From: Chrysochromulina tobinii
Lineage: Eukaryota > Haptophyta > Prymnesiales > Chrysochromulinaceae
Assembly: GCA_001275005.1 (NCBI GenBank)
Contig: JWZX01002869.1
Location: forward strand, 1-33,844
Length of the DNA stretch: 33,844 nucleotides
Reading direction: 5' to 3'
Below, one piece after another: positions 1 through 13,698 of the stretch. Made by a program: the position numbers and the translations under genes. Below the pieces are notes generated by a model that did no database searches, had not been told where the DNA came from, and saw only the letters and a list, made by a program, of their open reading frames with translations. Every line of letters begins with the position of its first letter. Within the stretch, counting starts at the first letter, position 1.

Positions 1-80
1 TTTACCCGCTTAACGCTTCCCAGAGCGTGTCTTAGATTCGGTTCCCGGTCTTCACTGTGTCCTGTTTCACTGTTAACAAG

Positions 81-1611
81 AAAGCCCATAATTGTCGTCG
101 GCGGCGGCCTTGCGGGCCTGGCCGCCGCGCACCATCTCACGCGCTATGGCCGCTGTGTGCTCGTGCTCGAAGCGGCTGACGTAATCGGCGGGCGTATCAA
201 GCAGTGCAGTGTCGGTCACTCGACAAACTCGACGCTCGCAGAGGCGGGCGCCGAATTCTTCCATGGGCACACGTCGACTTCCAAGAAGCTCGCAGACGCC
301 ATCGGCTTGGAGACCGAGCGTGTCTTTTCGACTGCGCACGGTGACGGTGGACCGGACGAGAAACCCGCTCCAGATGGCTCCATCGGCCTCTTCTTCACGG
401 CTGATGGGGAGCGCTTCAACTTCGATAGCCAAGACGCTGGGTTTGTGCGGCTCAATGATGCACTCGACAAGTTGTGCGAGGAGCTCTCGGAGCCCAACTC
501 GCTGCCGCTGAGCGACCAGCGCAGCCTTCAGCAGTATCTCGTAGACGAGGGCGTTTCACCCAAGTTTGTCGAGCTGGCGGTGGCCTCATACGCGAACACG
601 GTCGGCGTGGGCACGGCCATGGACAAGCTGCCATTACGCCAGGTCGCGCGCCTCGAGCGGTTGTGGGGAGTCGACGGCGACGGGGATTACCGAGTATGCA
701 GCCCACACATGTCGCTTTCGACCCTGTGCCATTCGCTGACGCATGGGAGCCAAGTCTGGTGCAACGCCGTTGTCACGTCTATCGAAGTGTTCGAAGATCA
801 GAACGACGCCGCGGCGCGTGTGCGGGTGACGTGTGCCGACGGACGCGTGCACCATGCTGCCGCATCCATCGTGGCCGCACCTGTGACCGTGCTACAGCGC
901 GGAAGCATCCGGTTCGTGCCGGCTCTGCCTGCAGACAAGCTGCGAGCGCTGCGCAGCATTCGGATGGGTAATGCATGCAAGATCATGCTTCTCTTCCGGA
1001 AGCCTCCGTGGGCGGCGGCCCCGTCGGCGAACCCGCGTGTTCATTCCATCATCAGCGCCGGTCTGCCGGGCCGTGTCGTGCCTGAGGTGTGGTTCAAGAA
1101 CATACCTGACGGCTCATGGTTCGTGTCTGGCTTCGCCACGGGCACATATGCGGATGCGCTCGGTGCGCTCGGCGAGGCTGCTGCCTCAGACTTGCTGCTG
1201 CTGCAGCTCGCGCGCTCGTTCCCGGCGGCCATGTCGCTCGAGAGCCTCCGAGCACTCCTCGTGGCCTCTCGACTAGTGGACTGGTCCAAGGAGCCATACG
1301 TTGGCGGTGGTTACTCATCGCCCTCGTTTGACGAGCACGAGCAGGACCGCGCCCTCTACCGGCGGCCAGAGTGGAATGGCTTGCTCTGCTTCTGTGGCGA
1401 GGCGACCGAGGACGCGTGCATGACCATGTCTGCCGCTCTCGAGTCGGGGAAGCGAGCGGCCTCCGAGCTGCAGCAGGCCTTGCTCACGGCGCGGGCTCGG
1501 CCGCCCGCTGGTGCACTGACGAAACCCACAGGAGCTGTTCGGGGGGGCACAGCGGTGGTTGCTCTTGCTGGTTGTGGAAGTTGTGGTTCGGATCTCACAA
1601 GCAGGTTGTAG
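81..1611 (+). CDS. FAD-dependent amine oxidase (polyamine oxidase/LSD1-like), 5' partial
   Basis: Flavin-containing amine oxidase, a family that oxidises polyamines, amines or methyl-lysine with FAD and O2. The frame is open from the left edge of the window. The dinucleotide-binding motif (IIVVGGGLAGLAA) begins near 88, followed by the second FAD contact LVLEAADVIGGR near 160. The middle carries the family's substrate-domain pattern (FVPALPADKLRAL, about 916-954). The C-terminal FAD signature is GLLCFCGEAT, then ALESGKRAASEL (about 1378-1473), followed by a short low-complexity tail ending in TAG at 1609. No ATG precedes the Rossmann motif in frame, and a pyrimidine-containing stretch ending in AAG at 78-80 could be a 3' splice site, so the first coding part is probably upstream of an intron or outside the window. 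Visible length of about 510 residues matches the family. The substrate cannot be told from sequence. It is convergent with the next gene. Confidence 0.88.
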
Positions 1612-1847
1612 CTTTTATTCATTATTGGCCGAGCGAGCGCTGAATACCCAAAACAGACTCACTTAAGATCTCAACATGAAGCTGACGACACAGGCGCGTC
1701 ATGACACTGAGTTGATGCATGATTCACAGTCGTAGACGGCGTGGCTGGGAGCCGTTGTCCTAGCCGTTTGAGAGTACAGAGTTAAGAGAAGGTGTCATAG
1801 CTCACCACTGAGGACGCACCGCGGACTCAGAAGCCGGGCTAGGTGCC

Positions 1848-2438
1848 CTATCGTCCGCCCGTCGAGAAGGTGTCCCAGTTGAGCGTGCGCATCTGGAGCT
1901 GGCTGCAGAAGTCGTTGCGAATCACGTCCGCCTTCCGAAAGTCAGACTTGACAAGGAAAATGTCCTCCGGCCGGGGGTCGACTGTGCGACGCCTGCGCTC
2001 CTGCGACGCCAGCCCGAAGCGACCAAGCGTGCTCGAGAACTGCGACGATCTCCGACTCGCGTCGAAGGGGAAGCCGACCGGCCCCGCGCGCCCGCGCGAC
2101 TGCCAGGAGACGGAGGCGGAGAACAGGTGCTGGCTCTCCTTTTCCCCTACGGGAAGGTTGTACTGCCCCGGGCCCAGGATGGGAAATTTGTTTGCCTGTG
2201 CTGTAATGGGAAATTTGTCGTGCTGAAATGGCCGCGGTGTCTTGCTCTTGAAGGGAGTGCTGTAATTTTGCGGCGTCACCCACGAGGAACCATTTGCGTG
2301 ACGCTCTTTTTGTTTGTCCATCAGATATGCGATGCTCGTCATGTTCGCAGCTCCGTCGTACACCATGTCCTGTCCAGGAGCGGGCTCGTCGAGCAGAATT
2401 TTACGCTCGCGCGAGGATGTCATGGAGTCATACCCCAT
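1848..2438 (-). CDS. Small PG-rich protein with a SHIPPO-like repeat (possible flagellar protein)
   Basis: A 196-residue protein read from ATG at 2438 (MGYDSMTSS...) to TAG at 1848-1850. A 5' extension of the frame exists but has no ATG. The centre holds the phrase ILGPGQYNLP, which matches the Pro-Gly core (PGPGxY) of SHIPPO/STPG repeats found in axonemal and sperm-tail proteins, preceded by two similar KFPI phrases. The rest is polar, rich in Ser, Arg and Phe, with no membrane segment. A role on flagellar microtubules is an inference from this single motif; otherwise the protein is unrecognised. It shares a 243-bp upstream region with the divergent zf-PARP gene. Confidence 0.6.
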   Translation of the reverse strand: MGYDSMTSSRERKILLDEPAPGQDMVYDGAANMTSIAYLMDKQKERHANGSSWVTPQNYSTPFKSKTPRPFQHDKFPITAQANKFPILGPGQYNLPVGEKESQHLFSASVSWQSRGRAGPVGFPFDASRRSSQFSSTLGRFGLASQERRRRTVDPRPEDIFLVKSDFRKADVIRNDFCSQLQMRTLNWDTFSTGGR

Positions 2439-2681
2439 GGTACTGCTTCCGGACGGCTTTCGCGCAGAGCGTCGCGCGCGGCGCGTGCGTGCGTCGAGCA
2501 AACACGAGTACGAGAGTGAGAGGAAACCGAAGAAAAAGGTCGGGAGTAGTTTCGGGCGAAGTTAGTGTCGTTTGCGGGCGACGTGGATGCGGAGGAAGCG
2601 AGCGCCAGGACTTTGTTCCGGGTCAGATCATCCTGACAATCCTCGAAATGCGAGCTCCTCGTAACGATTTCATTCTTCAGC
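2439..2681. promoter_or_regulatory. Divergent intergenic promoter region (PG-rich / zf-PARP genes)
   Basis: The 243 bp between two outward-facing start codons must hold both promoters or 5' UTRs. No clear TATA box is visible. Assignment rests on gene arrangement only. Confidence 0.4.
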
Positions 2682-3623
2682 ATGGCCACCTACGGCGTCG
2701 AGTATGCGAAGAGTAACCGCGCCATGTGCAAGTCCTGCGGCATCAAGATCGACAAGGACGTGCTGCGCATCGGCACAAACGTGCCCGGCCCAGGCGATTA
2801 CATGATTACCAGCTGGAAGCACCTCGCGTGCATCAGGAAGCCAGCAGGGCTCCACTCGCTCGAAGATCTTGCAGGAGTTTCCGAGCTCAAGGCTTCTGAC
2901 AAGCAGCTACTCGGGGACTGGATGGCCGGTAACATGACTGCCGTGAGTGCCTCCAAGCGCAAGACTGACATGGCGAGCGCGGAGGCGGCAGCCAGCACTC
3001 CGAGCACGCCGAGCAAGAAGGTCAAGGTCGACGACGCAGGTAGCAGCAGCCGTAGCACCCCGGTCTCGGCGGCCTGCGCCTTCTCGTCCATGTCGACCGC
3101 CGCAGAGATTGAGGCCCTCGACGCGGCCACCGCGCGCTTCAGCGCGCTCTCAAACGACGCTCTGAAGGCGTGCTTGCGTGCCAATGACCAGCTTCTCGCG
3201 GGCACTAAGGGTGACCTCGTCGAGCGGTGTGTCGACCGTTCGGTATACGGCAATCTGCCGCGCTGCCCGCATTGCGGTATCGGCCGGCTCAAGGTGGCGT
3301 ACCCTCGCAAGTATGGCCACGGAGGCATGGGAACGTTCACCTGTCCTGGCGGGTACGATGACGACGAGTACAAACGGTGCTCGTTCCGGACGACATCGGT
3401 CGAGCGGCCGCAGTGGATCGTGAACGAGCACGAGAGCGCCGCGCCCAAGGCGGCGCGCAAGCCGACGGGCGGCAAGTCGACTGGCGGTGCGCCGAGCGTG
3501 GCCGCCACTCCGCAAAAGTCGGGCGGTCGCGGCGACGCGCACGCGCCCAAGGCGGCGGCTGAAAAATCGGCGGTGGTTACGTCAGGGCTGCCCGCGGCGC
3601 GGATGCCTGGCCCGGATGAGTAG
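2682..3623 (+). CDS. zf-PARP and PADR1 zinc-binding protein lacking a PARP catalytic domain
   Basis: A 313-residue protein starting at ATG 2682 (context CAGCATGG). Residues 1-60 form a PARP-type zinc finger of CCHC pattern: C16, C19, H47, C50, within NRAMCKSCGIKI and SWKHLACIRK. In PARP1 this finger recognises DNA breaks. After a Ser/Thr/Ala-rich linker with Lys runs (SKKVKVDD, a possible nuclear signal), residues about 140-245 match PADR1, the third zinc domain of PARP1: a helical segment (LSNDALKACLRANDQLLAGT) followed by a Cys4 ribbon (RCPHCG ... FTCPGG ... RCSF). The C-terminus is Ala/Lys/Gly-rich and ends at TAG 3621. There is no WGR, helical-regulatory or ADP-ribosyltransferase domain, so it is a binding module without the enzyme. 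Nuclear DNA-damage binding is inferred. Confidence 0.85.
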   Translation: MATYGVEYAKSNRAMCKSCGIKIDKDVLRIGTNVPGPGDYMITSWKHLACIRKPAGLHSLEDLAGVSELKASDKQLLGDWMAGNMTAVSASKRKTDMASAEAAASTPSTPSKKVKVDDAGSSSRSTPVSAACAFSSMSTAAEIEALDAATARFSALSNDALKACLRANDQLLAGTKGDLVERCVDRSVYGNLPRCPHCGIGRLKVAYPRKYGHGGMGTFTCPGGYDDDEYKRCSFRTTSVERPQWIVNEHESAAPKAARKPTGGKSTGGAPSVAATPQKSGGRGDAHAPKAAAEKSAVVTSGLPAARMPGPDE

Positions 3624-4313
3624 GGCCGATCCCTAATCGGGAGGGCATGTAACGCCTCGGGTCCACTTGGATCGGGATGCATCCTACCCGTATCCCCAGG
3701 CCGTATCCTACCCGCGGGGGCGCCCCCCTGTCTCTCCCGAGCGTCGTGGTGGGCGCCCCCCGTCTCTCCCGAGCGTCGTGGTGGGCGCCCCCGTCCCTCT
3801 CGAGCGTCGTGGTGGGCGTGTCAGACTCGTCGGGGGCGCCCGCCCATGTGATCCCTTTCAGGGCAGGTCTGGTTTCCATGTAGCATGCTGGTTTCCATGG
3901 CTGCTCCGCCGCGCGCCGGCGCGAATCGCAATCCAGACGGGTCACGGGAGTGCTTTCGCCCATGCTTTGCCCCATTGACCCTGTGCAAGCAAGCAAGCCC
4001 CTGTGGCCTGTGGTTTGGGGTTCTGAGGTCACAGGTCTGAGCGCACTCACACATAGGATCGGACAAGGGATCGGAGCGGAGCGAGCTGCGCGCGCGAGAT
4101 GTGGCCCGCAGTGCGGTACGGTTGCCACCAGATACGGTTTTGGAGTTCTGATTTCCAGGTACACGGGAAGCCTTTCGAAAGCGCTCCGACCTATTTTGAC
4201 TTGACTTGACTTTCGCGCCAAGCACGGGACCACTCGAGCTGGGCGCCTGAGACGCGATTGTGACGCGCGCTTTCTGTCTACTCTGACTCCCTGACGGACA
4301 GACGATTATCAGA
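3624..4313. other. Intergenic region between zf-PARP and RING genes
   Basis: 690 bp with no convincing gene. It contains a short G/C tandem repeat at 3718-3813 (separate entry) and probably the promoter of the downstream RING gene. A short repeat of TTGAC (TTTTGACTTGACTTGAC) lies at about 4195-4211, roughly 100 bp before that ATG. Confidence 0.6.
3718..3813. repeat. Three-copy ~32-bp GC-rich tandem repeat
   Basis: Copies at 3718-3750, 3751-3782 and 3783-3813 each start with GGGCGCCCCC and end with GAGCGTCGTGGT, with 1-2 bp length changes; a fourth partial unit follows. The varying unit length (33, 32, 31) argues against coding. Confidence 0.85.
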
Positions 4314-5585
4314 ATGCCGAGCTTGAACACACCCCGCGCAGCTTTTCAGCACAGTGAGGAGTCCAACCATGCTGCGTTTGACATCCCCGACGCCCTTGGT
4401 AAGCGCCAGTACTTGACGGTCGCCAAGCTCCTCGAGGCAGCGAGCGGGTGCAAGATCACGGCTGCGAAAACAGAAGGAAGGAATGAGGGCCTCCACCTCG
4501 CACTATCTGGCGACCGGCGAGCGAGGCGAGCGGCGGCCATTTATATATTCTACCGCATCTGCGTGGGGGAGGACAACAAGCTGCGGAATCTCGAAGGTGG
4601 TGGCTTCCTTCCCGAGCTGCTCAATTCTGAACACGCTCGCGAGATCGTCGTGCCCGACCGATACCAGCTTCGTCAGCTCCGCGAAGGTTTCTTCAAGTCA
4701 GGGCAGGTATTCTCTAAGTCCAAGGAGATGGGCGTCCTCGTCGATTTCACGCGCCTGGACGTGCACCGGAAGATCGGTTTGCTCTCGGTCCATCCGGGCA
4801 AGCGAGATGCCATGGTAGCCTGGATCCGCTCCGTCGCCGAATCGACCTTGAGCGCGCCCCCCGCGCCTGCGCCAGTGCCGCAACTGTTATCGCCCCTCCT
4901 CTCCGAGAAGCTGGCACAGCGCACCGTCGAGGCGCTAGTGGAGGCTGGCTTCGACCTCGGGCGCTCGCGTCGCATCGTCGAGACACTCGCCGACAAGGGC
5001 GATGTCCAAGCCGCGATGAACAGATGTCTCGACACCTCGTTCGCGGCCGTGGCGGCCACAGTGCCTACCGCCGCGTCCGAGGCACACCAGTCCGATGCCT
5101 CTTCGTTGTCCGAGGCTCTCACGCATCTCGGCCCACCCTCGACGAATACCCTCGCCGCCCCACCTCCCTCACCTCCTCCACGCCCCGTGTCTTCCCCTGT
5201 CACGGGCGTGGGCCTTGGACACGTGCGAGCGGTCGGCCGCGAGCGTTTTCCCACAGCGATGTGGGCCCCTTCACCCCTACAACATCCGGCCTCGCCGTGG
5301 CCGGTGGGCGGTGCCGAGCCCACTGACGTAACCGCGCGTAACGGTCGCGCCTCGTCTGACTTTGCGCTGCCCTTCGATCTGGACGAGCAAGACTTGCCGC
5401 GATCGGACGGTGCGGTGGACAACTCCGCATGCGCCATCTGCTTGGCTACGGAGGCCTGTCATGCCTTCGTCCCGTGCGGCCACGTGGCTGCATGCTCCCG
5501 TTGCGCCGAGCTCGTTTTCCGCGAGCAGGGGATGTGCCCGATGTGCCGTGCCCCCGTGTCGTCGCACCTACGCATCTGGTTCTGA
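4314..5585 (+). CDS. RING-HC finger protein with UBA-like domain (putative E3 ubiquitin ligase)
   Basis: A 423-residue protein from ATG 4314 to TGA 5583. The C-terminus (about 373-412) is a C3HC4 RING: CAICLATEACH, then CGHVAACSRCA, then GMCPMCRAP, the compact type seen at the end of IAP- and MUL1-like E3 ligases, which recruits an E2. Residues about 200-243 look like a ubiquitin-associated (UBA) helix bundle: VEALVEAGFDLGRSRR, then DKGDVQAAMNRCLD. Two N-terminal alpha/beta segments (about 33-80 and 120-175) end in a patterned helix, as KH-like folds do, but without a GxxG loop, so that reading is weak. A Pro-rich linker (about 270-300) joins the halves. Ubiquitin ligase activity is inferred from the complete RING ligand set; the substrate is unknown. 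It is convergent with the chaperonin gene. Confidence 0.82.
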   Translation: MPSLNTPRAAFQHSEESNHAAFDIPDALGKRQYLTVAKLLEAASGCKITAAKTEGRNEGLHLALSGDRRARRAAAIYIFYRICVGEDNKLRNLEGGGFLPELLNSEHAREIVVPDRYQLRQLREGFFKSGQVFSKSKEMGVLVDFTRLDVHRKIGLLSVHPGKRDAMVAWIRSVAESTLSAPPAPAPVPQLLSPLLSEKLAQRTVEALVEAGFDLGRSRRIVETLADKGDVQAAMNRCLDTSFAAVAATVPTAASEAHQSDASSLSEALTHLGPPSTNTLAAPPPSPPPRPVSSPVTGVGLGHVRAVGRERFPTAMWAPSPLQHPASPWPVGGAEPTDVTARNGRASSDFALPFDLDEQDLPRSDGAVDNSACAICLATEACHAFVPCGHVAACSRCAELVFREQGMCPMCRAPVSSHLRIWF

Positions 5586-6115
5586 CGGAAACCCGGCGCG
5601 GGAGCGGGAGCATGCAGGCAGACCAGGTATGGTGCTGGGAGGCCGCGTGCGTCGGGCATGGGCCCGGAGCGTCCGCGGGAACCCCAGGGGGGCAGAGGGG
5701 AGAGGCAGAGCGCGGCTGAGGGCGGGGGTGAGGGCGCGGAACACGGAAGAGAGAGACACACAAAAAAAAAGCTAAACGTGTTCGAAGGATATCTGTCGGC
5801 GGGGTTTTGCGGGCGGGGTTTTGGCGTCTCAAGCGCTCTTACTACCCGTGCAGGAGTACCTGACTCCAGGTACAGCTCTACTGTAACCGCTTAAAGCGCG
5901 GCGCTTACCGCGGTGCTTACGCGAGCCCATGTTCGACCGAACGGGAACAGCGCTTTCCGTTCAGGGCTTTACCGCCTACTCGGCTGCCGCGCCGCGCCGA
6001 GCGCTCACCACAGCCCTCACCACGGTCGTGCTGGGCGCAGCGCACCAACGGCACATGCGCGTGGCCGCGTGCCTACTTGCCCACGAAGGAACCACACGTG
6101 CCCAGGCGGCTCGCC
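5586..6115. other. Convergent intergenic region, no gene seen
   Basis: 530 bp between two 3' ends. It holds a short A-run at about 5761-5769 and a direct pair of GCGGGGTTTT at about 5799-5821. Neither resembles a known element. It should carry both 3' UTRs. Confidence 0.55.
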
Positions 6116-10915
<4,800 letters not shown>

Positions 10916-11623
10916 CGTGCGAGCTGCTGGCAGATGCCTTGGCCAGCACAGGCACCCTCCTCTCGCTGAACACCTCACCGGCAGAGGCCGCCCCTCGTGT
11001 GAATACCTCACGGAAAGAGGCCACCCCTCATGTGAACACCTCATCGGTAGAGGCCACCCCTCGTGGCACCCCTTGTGGCTGAGGCCTCGTTGTTGGGACT
11101 CCACAGGGCACGGGGAGCGGCGCGGGGTACTCGCTGTGAAGGAGGAGAAACATGCAGGAGGCAAAACAACCTGACCCGGTTGGAGGCTCATGCGATCGCC
11201 GCTCGGTCTTGCGGGCCGCTCGATCGCGCCTCGAGGCATGAGGGAGAAATTGGCTCTGTGCTGCGGGCCGGCTGAACGGCAGGAAACGTGGCGGGGAAGC
11301 ACTGCAGGGATCGCGCGCGGGTTGTGCGGGTCGTTTGTCACTAATTTTGTAATTAGGATTCCTATCGAGTCTGAAGCTCGCACGTTCCCCCTCCCAAGAT
11401 CCGCTCTATGGTGCCCGCGCCCTCTGTCTGAAAAATCGTGGGGCTCCCCGCTTTAGCGAATTTACGTATAATTTGGCCTCCACGTTCGACTTTACGCCTG
11501 AAACTCCGAAATAAGTTTTAGTTTGTCAAACTTCATTGGCGACCTTTCCCTTTTCCGAGGAGCGCAGCATCGCAGTGCAGCGCGCGTCGGTTTATTGTGG
11601 TGTGGTCGGCGGAGCGCTGCACG
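10916..11623. other. Intergenic region with 33-bp repeats
   Basis: 708 bp between two rightward genes. A three-copy 33-bp repeat lies near the left end (separate entry). The right part (about 11330-11520) becomes A/T-richer and is the likely promoter of the next gene; it includes TTAGGATTCCTA at 11354-11365. Confidence 0.5.
10968..11066. repeat. 33-bp tandem repeat, three copies
   Basis: Copies at 10968-11000, 11001-11033 and 11034-11066, each reading GAAxACCTCA...GAGGCCxCCCCTC. All three are exactly 33 bp, so any open frame repeats every 11 codons. It sits just past the stop of the preceding gene. Confidence 0.88.
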
Positions 11624-12703
11624 ATGTCGGGGCCTCTGTGGGGGCCTGAGGACAACACGCCGACATCCTCGACGATGCTCGGCTTTCCCAACACAGGCCG
11701 ATCCATGCGGGCGGTGGACATGTCGTCGGCTTTGCAAACGGTCTTCGCCAAGGCCGAGCGGGCGCGACAGGAGGCAGCCTGGAACCGGAAGCTAAAGCGT
11801 GCGGAGGAGGCACGCATCGAGGCCATGCGTATGCTGCAGCAGGACGACGTGCCCGACAGCGGAATGTCGCCCGAGGAGCTAAAAGCGGCCGTGGAGGCGC
11901 ACATCAAGGGATCTGACGGCTCGTACGCGGACTCGAAGGAGCTGGATGAAGCGACGCAGGAAAAGCGGCGCGAGCTGGCGGCGGCGAGGAAGAAAAAGAA
12001 GGGGGAGGATGCGGCGCGGCTGAAGGCGGAGAACAAGGCAATGAAGGACAAAATCAAGAACACCAAGACCAAGACGGATGACGACACGAATGACGATGCA
12101 ACTGGTGTGGCGCGTGCCCGGGCAGAGAAGGAGCGGAAGGCACGGTTGAAGGCGGAGCAGGATGTGCTCAGCAAGGACAATAAGATGAAGAGGGATCGCA
12201 TCAAGAACACAAAAGCTGCCACAGATGACGACATCACCGACGACGTCGGTGAAGACGGCACTGTAGGCGCTGGCCGCGGCGAGGCGGCAGCGACGAGCAA
12301 GGCGCGAAAGGCAGCGGAGGCAGCGCGGCTGGCCGAGCAGAATGCAGAGCTGTTTGATCGCATCCGCAACACGGGCGCTGCGACGGACAATGACATCACC
12401 GACGACGAGACGGGCGCAGCGCGGCGAGCGGCCGCGAGGGAGGGGGCAAAGCAGAAGGCAGCGGAAGCAGCCGCGATCGCGGTCGAGAACGCCGCGATGC
12501 ATGACAGGATCAAGAGCACGGGCGCTGCGACGGACAACGACGTGTCTGATGACGCGACGGGCGTCGCGCGCAAAGCCGCGGCCAAGGCAGCCGCCGCAAA
12601 CAAGAAGGAGGCGGCCACCAAACTCGCCGCCGAGAACGACGCGCTCGGGGATCTCATCGCGAAGACAGATGGCGGGCTGGCAGCGAAGCGAAAAGTCTTT
12701 TAA
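11624..12703 (+). CDS. Charged helical repeat protein (about 4.5 units of ~48 residues)
   Basis: A 359-residue protein from ATG 11624 (MSGPLWGPEDN...) to TAA 12701. After a 110-residue N-terminus rich in Glu/Arg/Lys helix formers, a unit of about 48 residues repeats from about 12010 to the end. Each unit has a helix like AARLAEQNAELFDRIRNT, then an acidic turn such as AATDNDITDD, then a stretch such as TGVARKAAAK; the last unit is cut after AAENDALGDLIAKT. The repeats have diverged and are not a recent expansion. There is no membrane segment or signal peptide. The pattern suggests an elongated coiled-coil or scaffold, possibly cytoskeletal; I cannot name the family. It is convergent with the phosphatase gene. 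Confidence 0.75.
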   Translation: MSGPLWGPEDNTPTSSTMLGFPNTGRSMRAVDMSSALQTVFAKAERARQEAAWNRKLKRAEEARIEAMRMLQQDDVPDSGMSPEELKAAVEAHIKGSDGSYADSKELDEATQEKRRELAAARKKKKGEDAARLKAENKAMKDKIKNTKTKTDDDTNDDATGVARARAEKERKARLKAEQDVLSKDNKMKRDRIKNTKAATDDDITDDVGEDGTVGAGRGEAAATSKARKAAEAARLAEQNAELFDRIRNTGAATDNDITDDETGAARRAAAREGAKQKAAEAAAIAVENAAMHDRIKSTGAATDNDVSDDATGVARKAAAKAAAANKKEAATKLAAENDALGDLIAKTDGGLAAKRKVF

Positions 12704-13698
12704 CTGAGTAGGCAACGGCTCCGCGCGCGCGGCGCTGACGCGCTTGCTCGGCGGGGCCCGAGCAGCTGGCGTGCACTGATCATGCGTTGTGCAGCGTATG
12801 TCGCGCGTGTTTCCAGCGAGGTACCCATCCATGCTCAGGGCGGTTTTAGACGATGGCTGGCCGCGGCTCGCCGATACGCGACTGGAGGTGCACGGCGCGC
12901 GATGATGTCTGATGTGTTATGGACCGCCGGCGCGCTAGGCCTTGCGGATCGAGTGTATGAAGAGGGCTAGAGGGCATGCATCCGCGTATGTCATTTTCGG
13001 TGTCGTCATTGTTGGAGTCGTGCGTGTATGTGTTGCCCGCGCGCGGTCGCACGGTCGGTGGGGCTTGTCCGCCGTCACCGCTGTCCGCGTACCCAGACCC
13101 GCTCCGTCACGCTCGGCGTCCGGGGAAGTCCGGCTCCGGGGTCCGCCGTCCGCCCGGTGCGCGCGTCGACCGTGCGCGTCGACGTTTTAAAGTATTACGT
13201 TTTTGCGATTACGCGCGATACGCGTGGACCGTGGTTCTGGTGGCGCGTTGTTACGTCTTTTACGCGCGTTACGTTCTCGTTTTCACGCGCGCTTGGCCCG
13301 CGGTCGGGTCGGCAGGAACCCGTCGCATTCTATCTTCTAAAACACGTTCGGATTCTTCGGCTCAGCGTGAGCGTGAGCGTCCGGAGTCGGCGCCGGCGAG
13401 TCGTCGCGCGGTGCCGCGCGGTGACGTTCTGTGACCGGTGAGAGCCCTGACCTAGCCTGCACGCTGGTAGCTGCAGCACAACGCACGACTTTACTGTAGA
13501 CTTTGGCAGACTTCGACCGCGACCGCGCGTGGCGACTGTCGGGGACACCCGCAACACCGCGGACTGCTGTCATCTGTGCATCGGACGCGCCGTGATGGGC
13601 GCCCGCGCGTCTGGAGAGGCAGCCTCGAGCGCGCGCTTCAGTCCACGTGCCTTGAGATGTGCAGCTCCCGCCGCTCGGCTTTGGGAAAGGCCGGTCAC
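12704..13698. other. Convergent intergenic region, no gene seen
   Basis: 995 bp between two 3' ends. Several frames stay open because of high GC, but none shows a domain or protein-like composition. The part from about 13190 to 13300 is rich in short TTACG and ACGCG words. No RNA gene was recognised. Confidence 0.5.
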
